64,000 nt of DNA from Chionoecetes opilio (GCA_016584305.1 JACEEZ010020601.1:133053-197052), one strand, 5' to 3'. Counted from the first letter of the stretch, positions 33,085 to 46,297 are shown. A program made the numbers and translations. Notes: generated by a model not told the origin, from the sequence alone.

Positions 33085-34200
33085 CATAAGAACATAAGAA
33101 AATAAGGTAGCTACACGAGGCCGTGAGGACTACACGTGTTAGTTCCTGTTACCTAACACTACCTACATCCACCTTTCATCCCCATCCATGAACCTATCCA
33201 GCCCCTCTTTAAAGCTCCCTAATGACTCCGCACTAACTACCTGTCTACTGAGTCCATTCCAACCATTCACCACCCTATTTGTGAACCAGTTTTTCCTTAT
33301 TTCTTTTTTAAATCTACGCTTTTCCAGCTTGAATCCGTTACTTCTTGTTCCACCCTGGTTCATAGCCGTAAGAACTTTTCCTACCTCACCTTTATTAAAT
33401 CTCTTTATCCACTTAAAAACTTCTATCAGATCGCCCCTTACTCTGCGCATCTCGAGTGAGTGTAACTTTAATAGCTTCAATCTCTTCTCATAAATAAAGT
33501 TACGCATCCCTTGAATCATTTTGGTCATCCTTCTCTGCACTGATTCTAACAAGGCTATATCCATCCTGTAATATGGAGACCAAAACTGAACCACATAGTC
33601 TAGGTGAGGTCTGACTAGAGCCAGACAAAGCTTTAGAATAACTTCCGCACTTCTACTTTTAACACTTCTGGTAATGAATCCTAACACCCTATTAGCTTTA
33701 TTTCTAGCCCCAATACATTGTTTCCTAGGACGGAGGTCTGAGCTCACCCTCACTCCTAGATCTTTTTCACTGTCTGATTTGTTTTGCGATACATTGCGTA
33801 TGGTGTATCTATTAGCAGCGTTTTTTCTACCAACATTAATTTCGCTGCACTTATCAATATTAAATTCTATCTGCCATCTGACAACACACTCATTAAGTTT
33901 GTCTAAGTCTCCCTGCAATATGTTTACATCAGACTGTGATCAAATAATCCTACCTACCTTAGTATCATCAGCAAACTTGCTGATATCACTGCTAATCCCA
34001 CTATCCAAGTCGTTGATTAAATCAAAAATAGTAATGGACCCATAACAGACCCTTGTGGAACTTCACTTGTCACCTGTCCCCATTCAGATTTAGAACCATT
34101 ATTGTAACCCTTTGTTGCCTATCATTCCAAGCTCTGATTCAACGAAGAACCTTCCCATCTATTCCATGAGCCTCAAACTTATTTAAGAGTCAACATCTTG
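33085..34200 (-). pseudogene. CR1-like LINE, 3' half of reverse transcriptase
   Basis: From 33918 to 33163 the minus strand gives a clean 251-residue frame: LDKLNECVVRWQIEFNIDKC, SEKDLGVRVSSDLRP, LCLALVRPHLDYVVQFWSPY, ESVQRRMTKMIQGMRN, LHSLEMRRVRGDLIEVFKW and FTNRVVNGWNGL. Further upstream, in other frames, are VPQGSVMGPLLFL and SKFADDTKVG (the RT FADD box). Wording and order fit the CR1/L2 side of LINEs. It is 5'-truncated near 34200 and ends in the same 3' tail as the copies at 7822 and 14405. It lies in an intron of the LDLa gene. Confidence 0.85.
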
Positions 34201-34358
34201 TACTCATCTTCCTCCTCATGAAAAAAAAATGTGATGTAATCCTAGTGTGTTTAATATGTAATTCTTACAATTACTAATACTGAGTGTACGATACCAATCA
34301 ACGTTCCTGCACAACATAAACAACGATAACAAACATACCGGTTTACTTACCTCAATAG

Positions 34359-34469
34359 AGTGTCGATCTGGAGAGTGGCAGTGCAGAGATTTGTACTGTG
34401 TGCCTGAATATCAGCGTTGTGATGGATTATACCAGTGTCCTGATTACTCTGATGAAAACAACTGTCCAA
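34359..34469 (+). CDS. LDL-receptor class A repeat exon
   Basis: Acceptor ...CTCAATAG ends at 34358, donor GTAAGT starts at 34470. 111 bp, phase 1-1. It reads CRSGEWQCRDLYCVPEYQ, then RCDGLYQCPDYSDENNC, with six cysteines and the C-x-D-x-SDE calcium site. It closely resembles the exon at 28800 in its CR-GEWQC start, suggesting the two arose from one module. Confidence 0.83.
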
Positions 34470-34504
34470 GTAAGTGATTTACATGTATTGCCACAGTCAT
34501 TGTA

Positions 34505-34845
<341 letters not shown>

Positions 34846-35062
34846 TGTGCATAAATAGTCAATAAAGGAGAATGTTCGACGCTTTCAACCTCGTTGCTAA
34901 GAAAAAAAATTTCTGCTACCAAATATAATGTCATAAATACTCATATAAAGAGAATTATGAGCTATTATAATCGTATCTAAGATATTTAGTACTAATATAT
35001 ATGCATATATATATATATATATATAAATAATTTTATTATATATATAATATATAATATATATA

Positions 35063-35124
<62 letters not shown>

Positions 35125-35210
35125 TAGTGTAGCCAGGCAGGATATTTTTTCTTAGGCAAACGAGGTTGAAAGCCGTCGAACATTCTCCTTTATTGAGCTA
35201 TTTATGCACA
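34846..35210. mobile_element. inverted-repeat element around a TA microsatellite
   Basis: About 65-bp arms are inverted copies (tgtgcataaatag ... aatgttcgac on the left; gtcgaacatt ... ctatttatgcaca on the right), enclosing AT-rich DNA. No target duplication could be defined. Confidence 0.7.
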
Positions 35211-35777
35211 GATTATATTTGCCGTACAATTTTTTCGTGTTCTTCTGATAAGTTATTCAGAAGTGGTCCTATGGAAAGCAACGTTTCGGAACTATCATGT
35301 TCCATCTTCAGGTTGATCTAATTAACAAGAATTACAAACAAATTGGCGCGGATCAGAGAAGGAGGGGTGGGCGGAGCTAAACGGCTAAGCCGGTAGCCCA
35401 TTGGCTGTTTCTCTATTGAGGGAGACGTGGTGTTTGGATGTTGGTAGCACCTGGGCTTAACCCTTGATGGAGTTTTTTCTTTTGTAATATAAATTATAAT
35501 TACAGCATCTATGTTGTTAGGTTTTAATTCCTGTCAATCCATATTACATGAAGATAATAAAGAATTATTGTTATTTATCATCCGATATATCTTAAACCGT
35601 TATATTGCTTCATAAATAGTTTGGACTATAACATTTAATGCATTGTACTCTAATATAGACTAATCTTGATAATTTATGTAGTATGATTCAGTACATACAG
35701 ACTTACTGCAGAGAAGGATTTTATTATGATATGATAACAAAATCATTGATTGTGGTATGTTCATGTTTAAGCTGCAG
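35211..35777. other. intronic, non-coding
   Basis: Contains aacgtttcggaac with catgttccatcttcagg at 35280-35318, a phrase I loosely associate with Penelope-like element termini. Not proven. Confidence 0.35.
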
Positions 35778-35944
35778 GGTTATGGAGATGCAGAGACGGA
35801 TGTTTTATCAAGATCAAGAAACTGTGTAATGGCCGCCGTGATTGTTTTGATGGATCGGATGAGTTTGCGTGCAACCTCTTACACACAGTTAGACACTACA
35901 AACACAAGGTCTGTCGCCAGAGGAAGAGATGCAGTCATCCCTAA
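35778..35944 (+). CDS. LDLa exon, apparently terminal
   Basis: The acceptor CTGCAG ends at 35777 and the exon enters in phase 1. It reads LWRCRDGCFIKIKKLCNGR, then RDCFDGSDEFACN, a slightly divergent LDLa module (Lys-rich before CNG). No phase-1 donor follows. Instead the frame continues LLHTVRHYKHKVCRQRKRC and stops at TAA 35942-35944. A basic 20-residue tail and no membrane segment suggest a secreted end, an alternative last exon, or a decayed exon. An AAG|GTCTGT donor at 35915 is a possible but weak alternative. Confidence 0.68.
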
Positions 35945-36484
35945 GCATTAGTTTTCAATCTCTGATTCCTGCACACCTCATGAAAATATCACACTGCAAA
36001 CATACAAAAGTGTTTACTTTTCTTCCTTAAGACGTGATCACAATGAACTGTAATCTTTAAATCAATATGGATTTTCTTGGTAATATGTTTAAAATGAATT
36101 GGCGAATGCAGGATGAGCAGAGCTACCAATTCACTTGTTATGTACATGAACTTATGAATTATTAAGTAAAAGTAATATTTACATTTCTTGTACGTTTATT
36201 TGTCTACATTTTGGTATTGTTTTCATAAAAAAAATATAATATTATCGAGTTATCATCATTGCATCATTGATGAACGCCACTATTTCCATACATATTTTAA
36301 AGATGATAATGATGCATCATCAATGTCATCAAAAAATGTATACGCAAGTCTTAAGATGGGGCATCATGAAACCAGAACAAACAAAGTTTCTTAAAAATAT
36401 TTCAAATCTTCCCACTGAGTGACATATCAGAAAAGCTCGAACAGAAGTAACAATGTGTGTGATTTTTTTACAGGCCGAGATGCC
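35945..36484. other. probable 3' UTR or downstream non-coding DNA
   Basis: AT-rich, no AATAAA in the first 500 bp, no other frame of interest. A tttttttacag acceptor-like site at 36465-36475 leads into SINE sequence. Confidence 0.4.
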
Positions 36485-36760
36485 CTGTAGGCAGTGACCT
36501 CTCGGGCTCGGTTGGTAAGCTCTGGAGGTTCATCTGATAGCTGTGATGGATGGCCCTCGCTCGTGGTAACGCAGGGAACAATGTTATAGTGGTGCCTGTG
36601 ATTAGAGGCTCATGTTCTTTTCCCTGTGTCCTCCGATGCACTCGCAATCAAAGGTAGAGTTAATGGGCAGCACGTGGATGATTTAAGTCCACTCGGCGGT
36701 TGCAGAAATATTTTCAGCGGATGTTGACCTCCTTTGATGGTGTAAGCAGCTTTTATATAT
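36485..36760 (-). mobile_element. dimeric SINE family, inverted diverged copy
   Basis: The minus strand matches the body of 6450-6900 (gattgcgagtgcatcggaggacaca against gactgcgagtgcggcggaagacact). A tRNA-like ggctcggttggtaagctc is at 36509 on the + strand, so two SINE types may be joined here. Confidence 0.55.
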
Positions 36761-36869
36761 TTTACTTACATATCCAGTACCTGTTAATTATAATACTTAT
36801 TAATTAAGGGTATAACCCACGCCTAACAAGACTACCAAGGCCAACATCTCCCCACGCCCCTGCACTTGG

Positions 36870-37375
36870 TTCCCGCTCGGCCTCTTCCACACCACCACAT
36901 TCTTATGCCAACGGTGGTCCTTCCACACCACCACATTCTTATGCCAACGGTGGTCCTTCCACACCACCACATTCTTATGCCAACGGTGGTCCTTCCACAC
37001 CACCACATTCTTAATGCCAACGGTGGTCCTTCCACACCACCACATTCTTAATGCCAACGGTGGTCCTTCCACACCACCACATTCTTATGCCAACGGTGGT
37101 CCTTCCACACCACCACATTCTTAATGCCAACGGTGGTCCTTCCACACCACCACATTCTTAATGCCAACGGTGGTCCTTCCACACCACCACATTCTTAATG
37201 CCAACGGTGGTCCTTCCACACCACCACATTCTTAATGCCAACGGTGGTCCTTCCACACCACCACATTCTTAATGCCAACGGTGGTCCTTCCACACCACCA
37301 CATTCTTAATGCCAACGGTGATCCTTCCACACCACCACATTCTTAATGCCAACGGTGGTCCTTCCACGCTACCAC
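36870..37375. repeat. 36/37-bp minisatellite (about 14 units)
   Basis: Unit near ccttccacaccaccacattc + ttatgccaacggtggt. The first units are 36 bp and read in frame as STPPHSYANGGP; later units carry an extra A (37 bp) and lose the frame. Confidence 0.93.
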
Positions 37376-37384
37376 ACATTTCTT

Positions 37385-38287
<903 letters not shown>

Positions 38288-40435
38288 CTATAGTCTATTC
38301 ACTTAAGGTGGATTCCTGGGCCCGGATCCTCACTTACAATTAATATTTACTCTTAAGTGTTACTCTTAAGTATAAAAGTTGGTATTACGGAAATGCGTAT
38401 GCTATCCTCATCCACTTTGAGTGTAACGATTAGCAGATCCCTGGCTACTTGAGTGTAAACCCGTTGCTATGGACGCTTGTTTACAAAACCAAACTACCGA
38501 AATGAAAAGAAAATATATTACTAAGAAAAATGAAGAAATGTATCATTTGAAGATTAAATCATTACTAGATAAACAGTATAAAGCCATAAATAATGTTTAA
38601 CACGGAAGAAAATGTTCAAGAATTGTATAAATCGACGATTATAAAGGTGTTGTCGTGGGAGTGTTTTCACTTTTTCAGTCAATCCACGACGGCCTTTCAT
38701 GTAAAAGCGTTGTCATTAGCAAGGTTGTGAGGGGTGTGACGCTGTCATTGTGTGTATTAAATGTTTGTATGTAGCGGAGAGACATTGTAACTTCAGTACG
38801 TGCCCGGTCAGCATACTCTCGCCCACAGTATTAGACTGTGCTCTCGTCTACCAAAATTTTCGTCCCGACACAGGGTCGACGAGATCTCGAGTACCATATA
38901 GACAATGCAGACCGTATAGTTTCCCTATCTGAATGGCTTCCTCTGCTTTCTTGTAATGGAACTAACATTTTATTCCATCTGACAGCGTTGGAAACAAGAC
39001 TGTGGATGTGATGTGACCACAGCTTCATTTGCCTGAGATTGTAATAAGACTTTCCCTACGTAGCTGGGGTAGGAGTAAATCTCCTTTTATTGGTAAACTT
39101 TCGTTATTGGGCACCACGGATTTCGAGGACGAAACTTAAATTTTCCTGAATAGATGTTGTGTCTTGATTTAATCTGTCACAGTATAGAAAATATATTCCT
39201 CCAAAAACGGTTGAGAATTTAATCAAACGCACATCTAAACTTTTAAGAAACCAATAGGAACTCTCGCCGAAACGCCAACCGAGAACTCTCGCCGACGTGG
39301 AAATGTTCGGCGACAGTTCCACTGGTAATAGATGATAAGGAAGAATAAAAGCTATTTCATTATTGCACACAAACTTTTCTCGCTTGTCCCAGAACACTGA
39401 AGCTGCAGTTTGACATTGGTAACTGGTGACACTGGTTGGTGGTTGGTAACGTAACTTGACCTATGGGGATGCCTCCCCCCCCCCCCAGATCCCCCTGCTC
39501 GTTTACTAACCTAAGCTGCAGATAACCTAACCACATAACCTAGCCTAGCTGTTCAGTCTATTGCTGGTATAGTGGGGTTGAGAGAGATAATATTAAGTAT
39601 TGGTAATGCTGAAGTAAAACTATGCTAGTGTGTGTGTGTGTACTCCTTGCCCTTGCCCTGTAGACCCTTCAACAATTAAATTCCAGCAAATACCAATATA
39701 ATACAATGTAATTGTGTGTGTGTGTGAAGAGCTTGGAAGAAAATTATGGAAAACCATATTTAGCCACTTTTTTGTGATACTGCTGATTTATAGACAAATA
39801 AACATAATGCAAGTGTTGAATTGATACGTATATGAAATATTTTACCTGTTAGTTTTTTCATAAACAAGTACATATGATGATGGCTAGGTTAGGTTTAGAT
39901 TGGGTGACGTTTAGGTTTGGTTCAGGTTATGTTTTAAGCTATTTTAGGTCTATGCTAGATTTTGGTTATCCCTTATTTGGTTATTTAGGCTAATTGATCA
40001 AATCTAATGGTGTACGGTCGCCCGGCCGGCCGGCCAGGCTGGCTGCAGTGCAGCGAAGATTCACAGCCGCAATGCAAATCAACTTTTCTACTGGTTACTA
40101 GTGAAAATATAGATCTAATTTTTGTTTTCTAGAAGTTATCATAGTGTAGTGGTCATTTTTACCATCTACTCTATTGTCACCATTATGTAGTGCCCACCTT
40201 GGGAGTGTACTCTACAGTCCTGGTTACTCCGCTGCCACCACCCACATTAAGTGGGAAAAATATATGAATGAACAAAAATAAAAGATTTAAGAAAATATGT
40301 AAATACTGGTTGGAAACTGAATGACAACGCGTTAATATATTTCTAATTATAATATATTTAACTCTTTACTGTCTCACTTGGTAATTATTATACATTCACA
40401 AGTTATCTTAATATTAAGTCTTCCTTCCCTCCTAG

Positions 40436-40650
40436 CGATACGCACGCGAAATGCTCAAGTCGTTATCCTAATATAGTTTACTATCTTTGGTAACTTCGGT
40501 TGCACTGTCACCACATTAACGATACGCACATGTAATGCTCAAGTCGTCATCCTAATATAGTTTACTATCTCTGGTAACTTCAGTCGCACTGTTACCCCTT
40601 AACGATACGCACATGTAATGCTCAAGTCGTTATCCTAATATAATGTATAC
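40436..40650. repeat. 84-bp tandem repeat, about 2.6 units
   Basis: Units start with cgatacgcac at 40436, 40520 and 40603 and share aatgctcaagtcgt and cctaatatagtttactatct. Confidence 0.9.
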
Positions 40651-41331
40651 GTAGTCTATCCCACTTCCAACGTTTCCCTCTCACTTATTTTTCTATTTCC
40701 TTCTTTCTCCTTCTCCTCACACGGCTGGTTGTGACATGTTGTAGTTGCCCCCTCTGCTAATTTGGGAGCGCTTGGCCCCCTGGTCCGCCAACAGCATCCT
40801 ACCTTGGGACCCTTTACCAAGGGCGAGAATATCACCTCCCCACAGGCGACTTAACTCAATGAACGTCGAGCTGCTTCTCAAATTATCCTAACCTAGAGTT
40901 CTCACCTCATTTTGCTACGTGTCTAATTACTACTGGCTTAAAATATAAGCCTAACCAGTGATTCAGGAATGAGGCGTGGAGGAAAATTCCTCGTTAGCTT
41001 ATTGATACTTATGTGTTATTTCATCTCTTCCCCTATTAATGTAATTTCTCGCGTTACAATAGTATAATCACTACATGGGGGAGTTTAAATTATACAGAAA
41101 ACGCGAGTAGTAAGCATGGCAGAAAGAGCCCAGCTCTCCTTAATAATTACCTATTTTTCTGTGGTGCAATTATTTTCAAAAGAATATTTCCCCTACTTAC
41201 ACTACTATAGCTCATCTCAAACTTATTACTCTAACATTGCTGCATTTTGTCTACTCTACGGTTAAGTAACTCAAAGCCATGACCACCACTTTCTCAAAGA
41301 CTGATTAAATAGTTATTTTGGTCAATTTACA

Positions 41332-41710
41332 GTTTCACCCAACCAACGATTTTCTGATGCGCCTTATGTTTTTCTGGTGTGTTTTTATGTGTTTTGAATT
41401 AATCTTCTAACCGTTTCTGTCGCATTTTTTTTTTTTTTTTTTTTTTTTTTATTGCAAAAATGACAAAAAAACAAAAAAATGAACCTAAACCTAGCCTAAC
41501 TTTTACCTATACCTAACCTAACCTAACCTAACCTATACCTAACCTAACCTTTACCTAACTAAAATAAAAAAAACAAAAAACTTTATCTACCAAAAAGAAA
41601 AAAAAAAAAATAATAATTGCGACAGAAACGGTTACCGGATTCATTCAAAACACATAAAAACACACCAGAAAAACATAAGGCGCATCAGAAAATCGTTGGT
41701 TGGGTGAAAC
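41332..41710. mobile_element. MITE with ~90-bp inverted arms and telomere-like CCTAA core
   Basis: Arms start GTTTCACCCAACCAACGATT and are mirrored at the right (aatcgttggttgggtgaaac). The centre at 41485-41565 is made of cctaacc and ttaccta units on the strand shown, flanked by poly(T) and poly(A). Further copies lie at 53262-53729 (noisy) and, partial, at 53798 and 63349. Confidence 0.85.
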
Positions 41711-42151
41711 TAAATTATCCGCTTTTTCTGCCCCAATAAGTAAAGAATAGGGATGGGCGTATGGACGCCCATAATGCCAAGATAATGCTTCTTCAAACTA
41801 GGTCTTGTAGGTCTATGTAGCCACATATTCAGCTTCTGCAGCGCCTATATAGTACCTAATTGTAACTTTAGCGTTCGTATTTGTTATATAAAGACTTATT
41901 TCGCATTCGATAAGTTCTGAAGAGGCGATGGGAGTTCCTAAGCGGCGGCCATTTCGAATATTTCCTACTATTAACTTTGGTATTAAGGATTTAGAAGTCC
42001 TCGCCAGCATTATTAAGTTGATACCAAACTTAACAGTAAAGATTAAGTTAAGAGTGAGTGAGGATAACAGTAAGTGTGAAGTTGAGCGTAAAGTCGGGAG
42101 TTAATACCAAAGTTTAGTATTAATTGTAAGTGAGGATACGGGCCCTGGGCT

Positions 42152-43612
42152 GGGAGCTGTTCGATGCCTACCCGAGTTTGTAAGGACGTCGCTGATTGGC
42201 TGATAGACTCGGACTGGGTGGTGGTGGTGGTGGTGGTACCTTGCCTCGCCGCTACCAAAACCCTTGCGTTGCCTCAGAAAAATATTCATATTTCTTTGCT
42301 TAACTCACCTCTTACACAAGATAGGCCTATTTTGTTTGTATCAGTGAATCAGTCAGTGATTGGTCAACAATAACACGCTATTCGTAACTCAATAGGGTAA
42401 AAAATAAAGTCATGACTGAGTATCACAAGAGTAGGCGGATTTTCAGGTTTCAGTGCATTGAAATGTTGTACTCCTACCCGATATTACCAAGCTACCAGAT
42501 GATATTTAGGTTAAACTGAGCCTACTATCGTGTTCAAGATACATTGCTGCATATCTTGAGCATAAAAAAAATTCAGTAAGACTACACCAATATTAAGGAA
42601 AAGGAAAAATTCAGTAAGACTACACCAAAATTGAAGGAAAGTAAAACAGTGTATAAACATTTTGTCTTGCTTTTTATGCTTCAACTCGCTGTAACTCCAT
42701 CAGTTTTGCTCGCATTAAATTTTGAATCACTGTTTCAAAATCCTCACACTTTTCCGATTCTTAAGGTATGTAGCACGTACCAATAAGGAAAATATTATGC
42801 GGTCAAAGTGGCTAATAAAGTAAAACTACTGAAACTGGCGCCGTGACGGGTGAGCGAGCCTCTGATAGCACTCCCCAGAACTCACCTCTCATGTAGGGAG
42901 GGAGCAATGGTCACCAGTCACGGCGCCAGTTTCAGTAGTTTTACTTTATTAACCACTTTGACCACATTATATTTTCCTTATTGGTACGTGCTACATACCT
43001 TAAGAATCGGAAAAGTGTGAGGATTTTGAAACAGTGATTCAAAATTTAATGCGAGCAAAACTGATGGAGTTACAGCGAGTTGAAGCATAAAAAGCAAGAC
43101 AAAATGTTTATACACTGTTTTACTTTCCTTCAATTTTGGTGTAGTCTTACTGAATTTTTCCTTTTCCTTAATATTGGTGTAGTCTTACTGAATTTTTTTT
43201 ATGCTCAAGATATGCAGCAATGTATCTTGAACACGATAGTAGGCTCAGTTTAACCTAAATATCATCTGGTAGCTTGGTAATATCGGGTAGGAGTACAACA
43301 TTTCAATGCACTGAAACCTGAAAATCCGCCTACTCTTGTGATACTCAGTCATGACTTTATTTTTTACCCTATTGAGTTACGAATAGCGTGTTATTGTTGA
43401 TCAATCACTGCCTGATTCACTGATACTAACAAAATAGGCCTATCTTGTGTAAGAGGTGAGTTAAGCAAAGAAATATGAATATTTTTCTGAGGCAACGCAA
43501 GGGTTTTGGTAGCGGCGAGGCAAGGTACCACCACCACCACCACCACCCTGTCCGAGTCTATCAGCCAATCAGCGACGTCCTTACAAACTCGGGTAGGCAT
43601 CGAGCAGCTCCC
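42152..43612. mobile_element. fold-back element: two 696-bp arms, 69-bp loop
   Basis: Arms 42152-42847 and 42917-43612 are inverted copies with only a handful of differences. The outer end is gggagctg / cagctccc. Sequence on either side belongs to the terminus of the surrounding transposon, so it inserted there. No ORF of note. The mismatches between arms argue against a simple sequencing palindrome. Confidence 0.85.
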
Positions 43613-43642
43613 AAAAATCCAGCTTAAGTGAATAGACTATAG

Positions 43643-45242
43643 TAGTAGTAGCAGTAGCATAATGGGTGTAGTTGCCCTCCCAGCACCACGCCCACACGGG
43701 GTCCCCCATCACTGAGGGGCCCCCGGCCTCTCATTCTCTCTCCTACGTGCTCATAGGAGTAGTACCAGAGTAGACCTTGTACATACAGCAAACATACATA
43801 CTTACATGCAAAATAAAAAATGCCATTAATATAACATGAATCAATCAATAAATCATATAATGTGTGGTAATATTTGAGTGTATTTGATACTAGTCGCAAA
43901 GCCGCCCCCCGGGCGGACTTTTTGGCTAGCTCCTGCGGAGGGCTATTGGTGGGCCCAAGCCCCACCATACACAGACTCTCCAGATAGCCCCTTCTAACTT
44001 TCCTGAAATCATGAATGTAGAAATGTATGTATTAACGCCAACCCATTCACATCACCCCCAACCCATTCGCTCACCCATTACCCATCACCCCCCACCCATT
44101 CACTCACCCATTACCCATAACCCCCCACCCATTCACTCACCCATTACCCATCACCACACACCCATTCACTCACCCATTACCCATCACCCCCCACCTATTC
44201 CCTCACCCATCACCCATCACCCCCCACCCATTCACTCACCCATCACCCCACACCCATTACCCATCACCCCACCCATTCACTCACCCATTACCCATCACCC
44301 TACATCAAGGTTTCCTCAATTCTCGCAACCCACTTTTTTTTCACAATTCTCGCTAATAGGCTGCTAAAAAAAAGAAGAAGAAGAAAGTGATCGGATCATC
44401 TCATAAGTGGGCTTAAAACCTTCCCCTGGTCAACCTGGTTCCAAAACTGTGCCATATGATGGGATTGCGCCACTGGGGACGGAACCTAGAGCGGACACAC
44501 ACACACGCACACACACACACACTTTCGCTTATATTATTATATAGATAGATATTGAGGTAATTTAATGGAGTATCTGGCAACCCTGCGCTGGTTTGTTGAC
44601 ATCGAGGCTTGGAAAACACGTGGTCCTCTCTCGCATCAGTTATCTTCAGTTTTAACCTCGAATTACTCACCCCGGCGACGTCCCAGGGTGAATAAAGGGT
44701 GAGTAAGGGTGTCTGTGTGGTTGTGGGGTGAATGAGAGGCTGGGAACAGGTTAAAACAGGTCAAATGAAGGGTTTAAATTGGGTTGTTATTAGTGGCGAG
44801 GAGGAAAGACAACTGTGTATGATTGGGGCGACAGGGAGTTTCGTACACAAGTTGTTTCTTACCCAGGTTTTGTTAGTTGTTTCGTACACTGATTTTAAGT
44901 TTTTTCGTACATATCTGGTATCATTTCGTAACTAGTAGTCAAGTTCAACGCTGAGCTGAGTGTACGAAACGACGGTATTATTTTACGATAGGACCAAACT
45001 TCCCTACACAATTGAGAGCATGGTTTTTGTTTACCTTATTGTATTCTAAGAGACATTTTCTCTTTGAGCTTTCCGTCGCAAATCAATAGTTTCGGAGATA
45101 TAGAACATTTTAGGTGGGAGGAGGAATATGTCTCCTTGTTTAGAAAATGCCTCCCTCTTCCTCTTCTTGTGACCTGCATCGTTTTTGTTTCGGAGTAAGT
45201 TTTCCGTGCGCATCCGTGGCTAGTAGATTAATCTCGGGGTTT
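43643..45242 (+). repeat. long dispersed repeat, copy 1
   Basis: Segment 1 (atgccattaatataacatga, 43826-43890) and segment 2 (ggagtatctggcaaccctgc, 44560-44660) are followed by a third at 44980-45200 (gagcatggtttttgtttacc). Copies are at 51320-52900 and 59366-61700. Here segments 1 and 2 are separated by about 650 bp that includes the minisatellite at 44035. Confidence 0.8.
44035..44310. repeat. CACCCATTC/ACCCATCACC minisatellite, ~33-bp unit
   Basis: Repeated ccattcactcacccattacc units with C-run length variation. Confidence 0.92.
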
Positions 45243-45262
45243 GGTATTTTATTAGGGTCCTA

Positions 45263-46297
45263 CTAAATAGCGTCCACTAGCATCCACTAGCGTTTACAAC
45301 CCTAAATTGATCACTGTTTAATGTATTTCCTATTTAAAACACATCCTCATCGCCTTTTACAGCATATCTGATTTTTTCGCATTTTCGTACCATCCGCTCG
45401 GCTCACAACCGAGAAGTCCCGGGTTCGATCCCCGGGTGGAGCGAAGATAGATGGGTGGTCTTTCTTAAAACCCGAGCCCCTGTCCACCCAGCAGTGAATG
45501 GGTACCGGGTGTTAGCCGGGGGTTTGTGACCCGCCTCGATCGATCCCGGGGTGGTGGCTTCGGCCAACACTAACTAAGCTGCAGCGGTAGATCACTACGG
45601 CTCTGAGGAATTATCCTCTAAACAAACAACAAACAAACAAACAACCCCACACCGATCAGGGGTCTAACAGTAAAGTCGCCACCTGCAATAAAGTCGCCAG
45701 CCGCCAAATATTACGAATTATAGCATTACTACTGATTTTTATGTGCCACTGAAGATGATACACAGTAGTTTATATCATGACTGTATAATCTACCCTGTTT
45801 CAGCGTTGTTTTATGCTTTGTATCTGCGAGTATAGACGGTTTCAAATTTCACTACGCGTTTTTATTTCGGGCGACTACGACGTACTCAGTAAATAAACAC
45901 TAGATGGCGACTTTATTGTTGGTGGCCACTGGTGATATTTTTGTCATTTGTTCATTTATAGCCATACTATGACACAGATGAAGACACAAAATGACACAGA
46001 CTCTCCAGATAACCCCTTCTAACTTTCCTGAAATCATGGATGAAGAAATGTAAGTATTAACGCCACCACACGTCTGTAAACAGAAAAAAAAGTTGTCCTG
46101 GCGACTGTATACTGTTATCTACGGTTGTGGACGCAAAATCCATAACATTTTTATATGTCCTGTACTCTTTTATTTTGTGCAGAGATGTTAGGAAAATCAC
46201 AGATATGCTGTAAAAAGCGATGAGGATGTGTTTTAAATAGGAAATACATTAAACAGTGATCAATTTAGGGTTGTAGACGCTAGTGGACGCTGTTTAG
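45263..46297. mobile_element. TA-flanked non-autonomous transposon with ~90-bp inverted termini
   Basis: Left CTAAATAGCGTCCACTAGC, right (reverse-complemented) CTAAACAGCGTCCACTAGC, with continued match through ttgatcactgtttaatgtat and acacatcctcatcgc. TA lies at 45261-45262 and 46298-46299. The left arm has an extra 11-bp direct duplication. It encloses a SINE. Confidence 0.85.
45391..45650 (+). mobile_element. tRNA-derived SINE nested in the transposon
   Basis: B box GGTTCGATCCC in cccgggttcgatccccggg, 5' truncated (no A box), body ending in a (CAAA)n tail. A relative lies at 29160-29220. Confidence 0.7.

Larger units (their letters stand above)
38291..43639. mobile_element. large TA-flanked DNA transposon with nested elements
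   Basis: The left end TAGTCTATTCACTTAAGGTG and the right end (reverse-complemented) TAGTCTATTCACTTAAGCTG flank 5.35 kb, with TA on both sides. A second shared block follows in both termini (attaattgtaagtgaggat; gggccc), but on the right it is split by the fold-back element at 42152-43612. No intact transposase is visible. A 34-codon Lys-rich frame (KNEEMYHLKIKSLLDKQYKA) at 38502-38600 is weakly like the coiled-coil end of Myb/SANT proteins that accompany Harbinger transposases. 38720-41330 has no credible coding frame. Confidence 0.72.

Noticed and set aside
39104..39397. 97-codon minus-strand frame inside the large transposon as its transposase
   Set aside because: No DDE-type motif or similarity that I can recognise.
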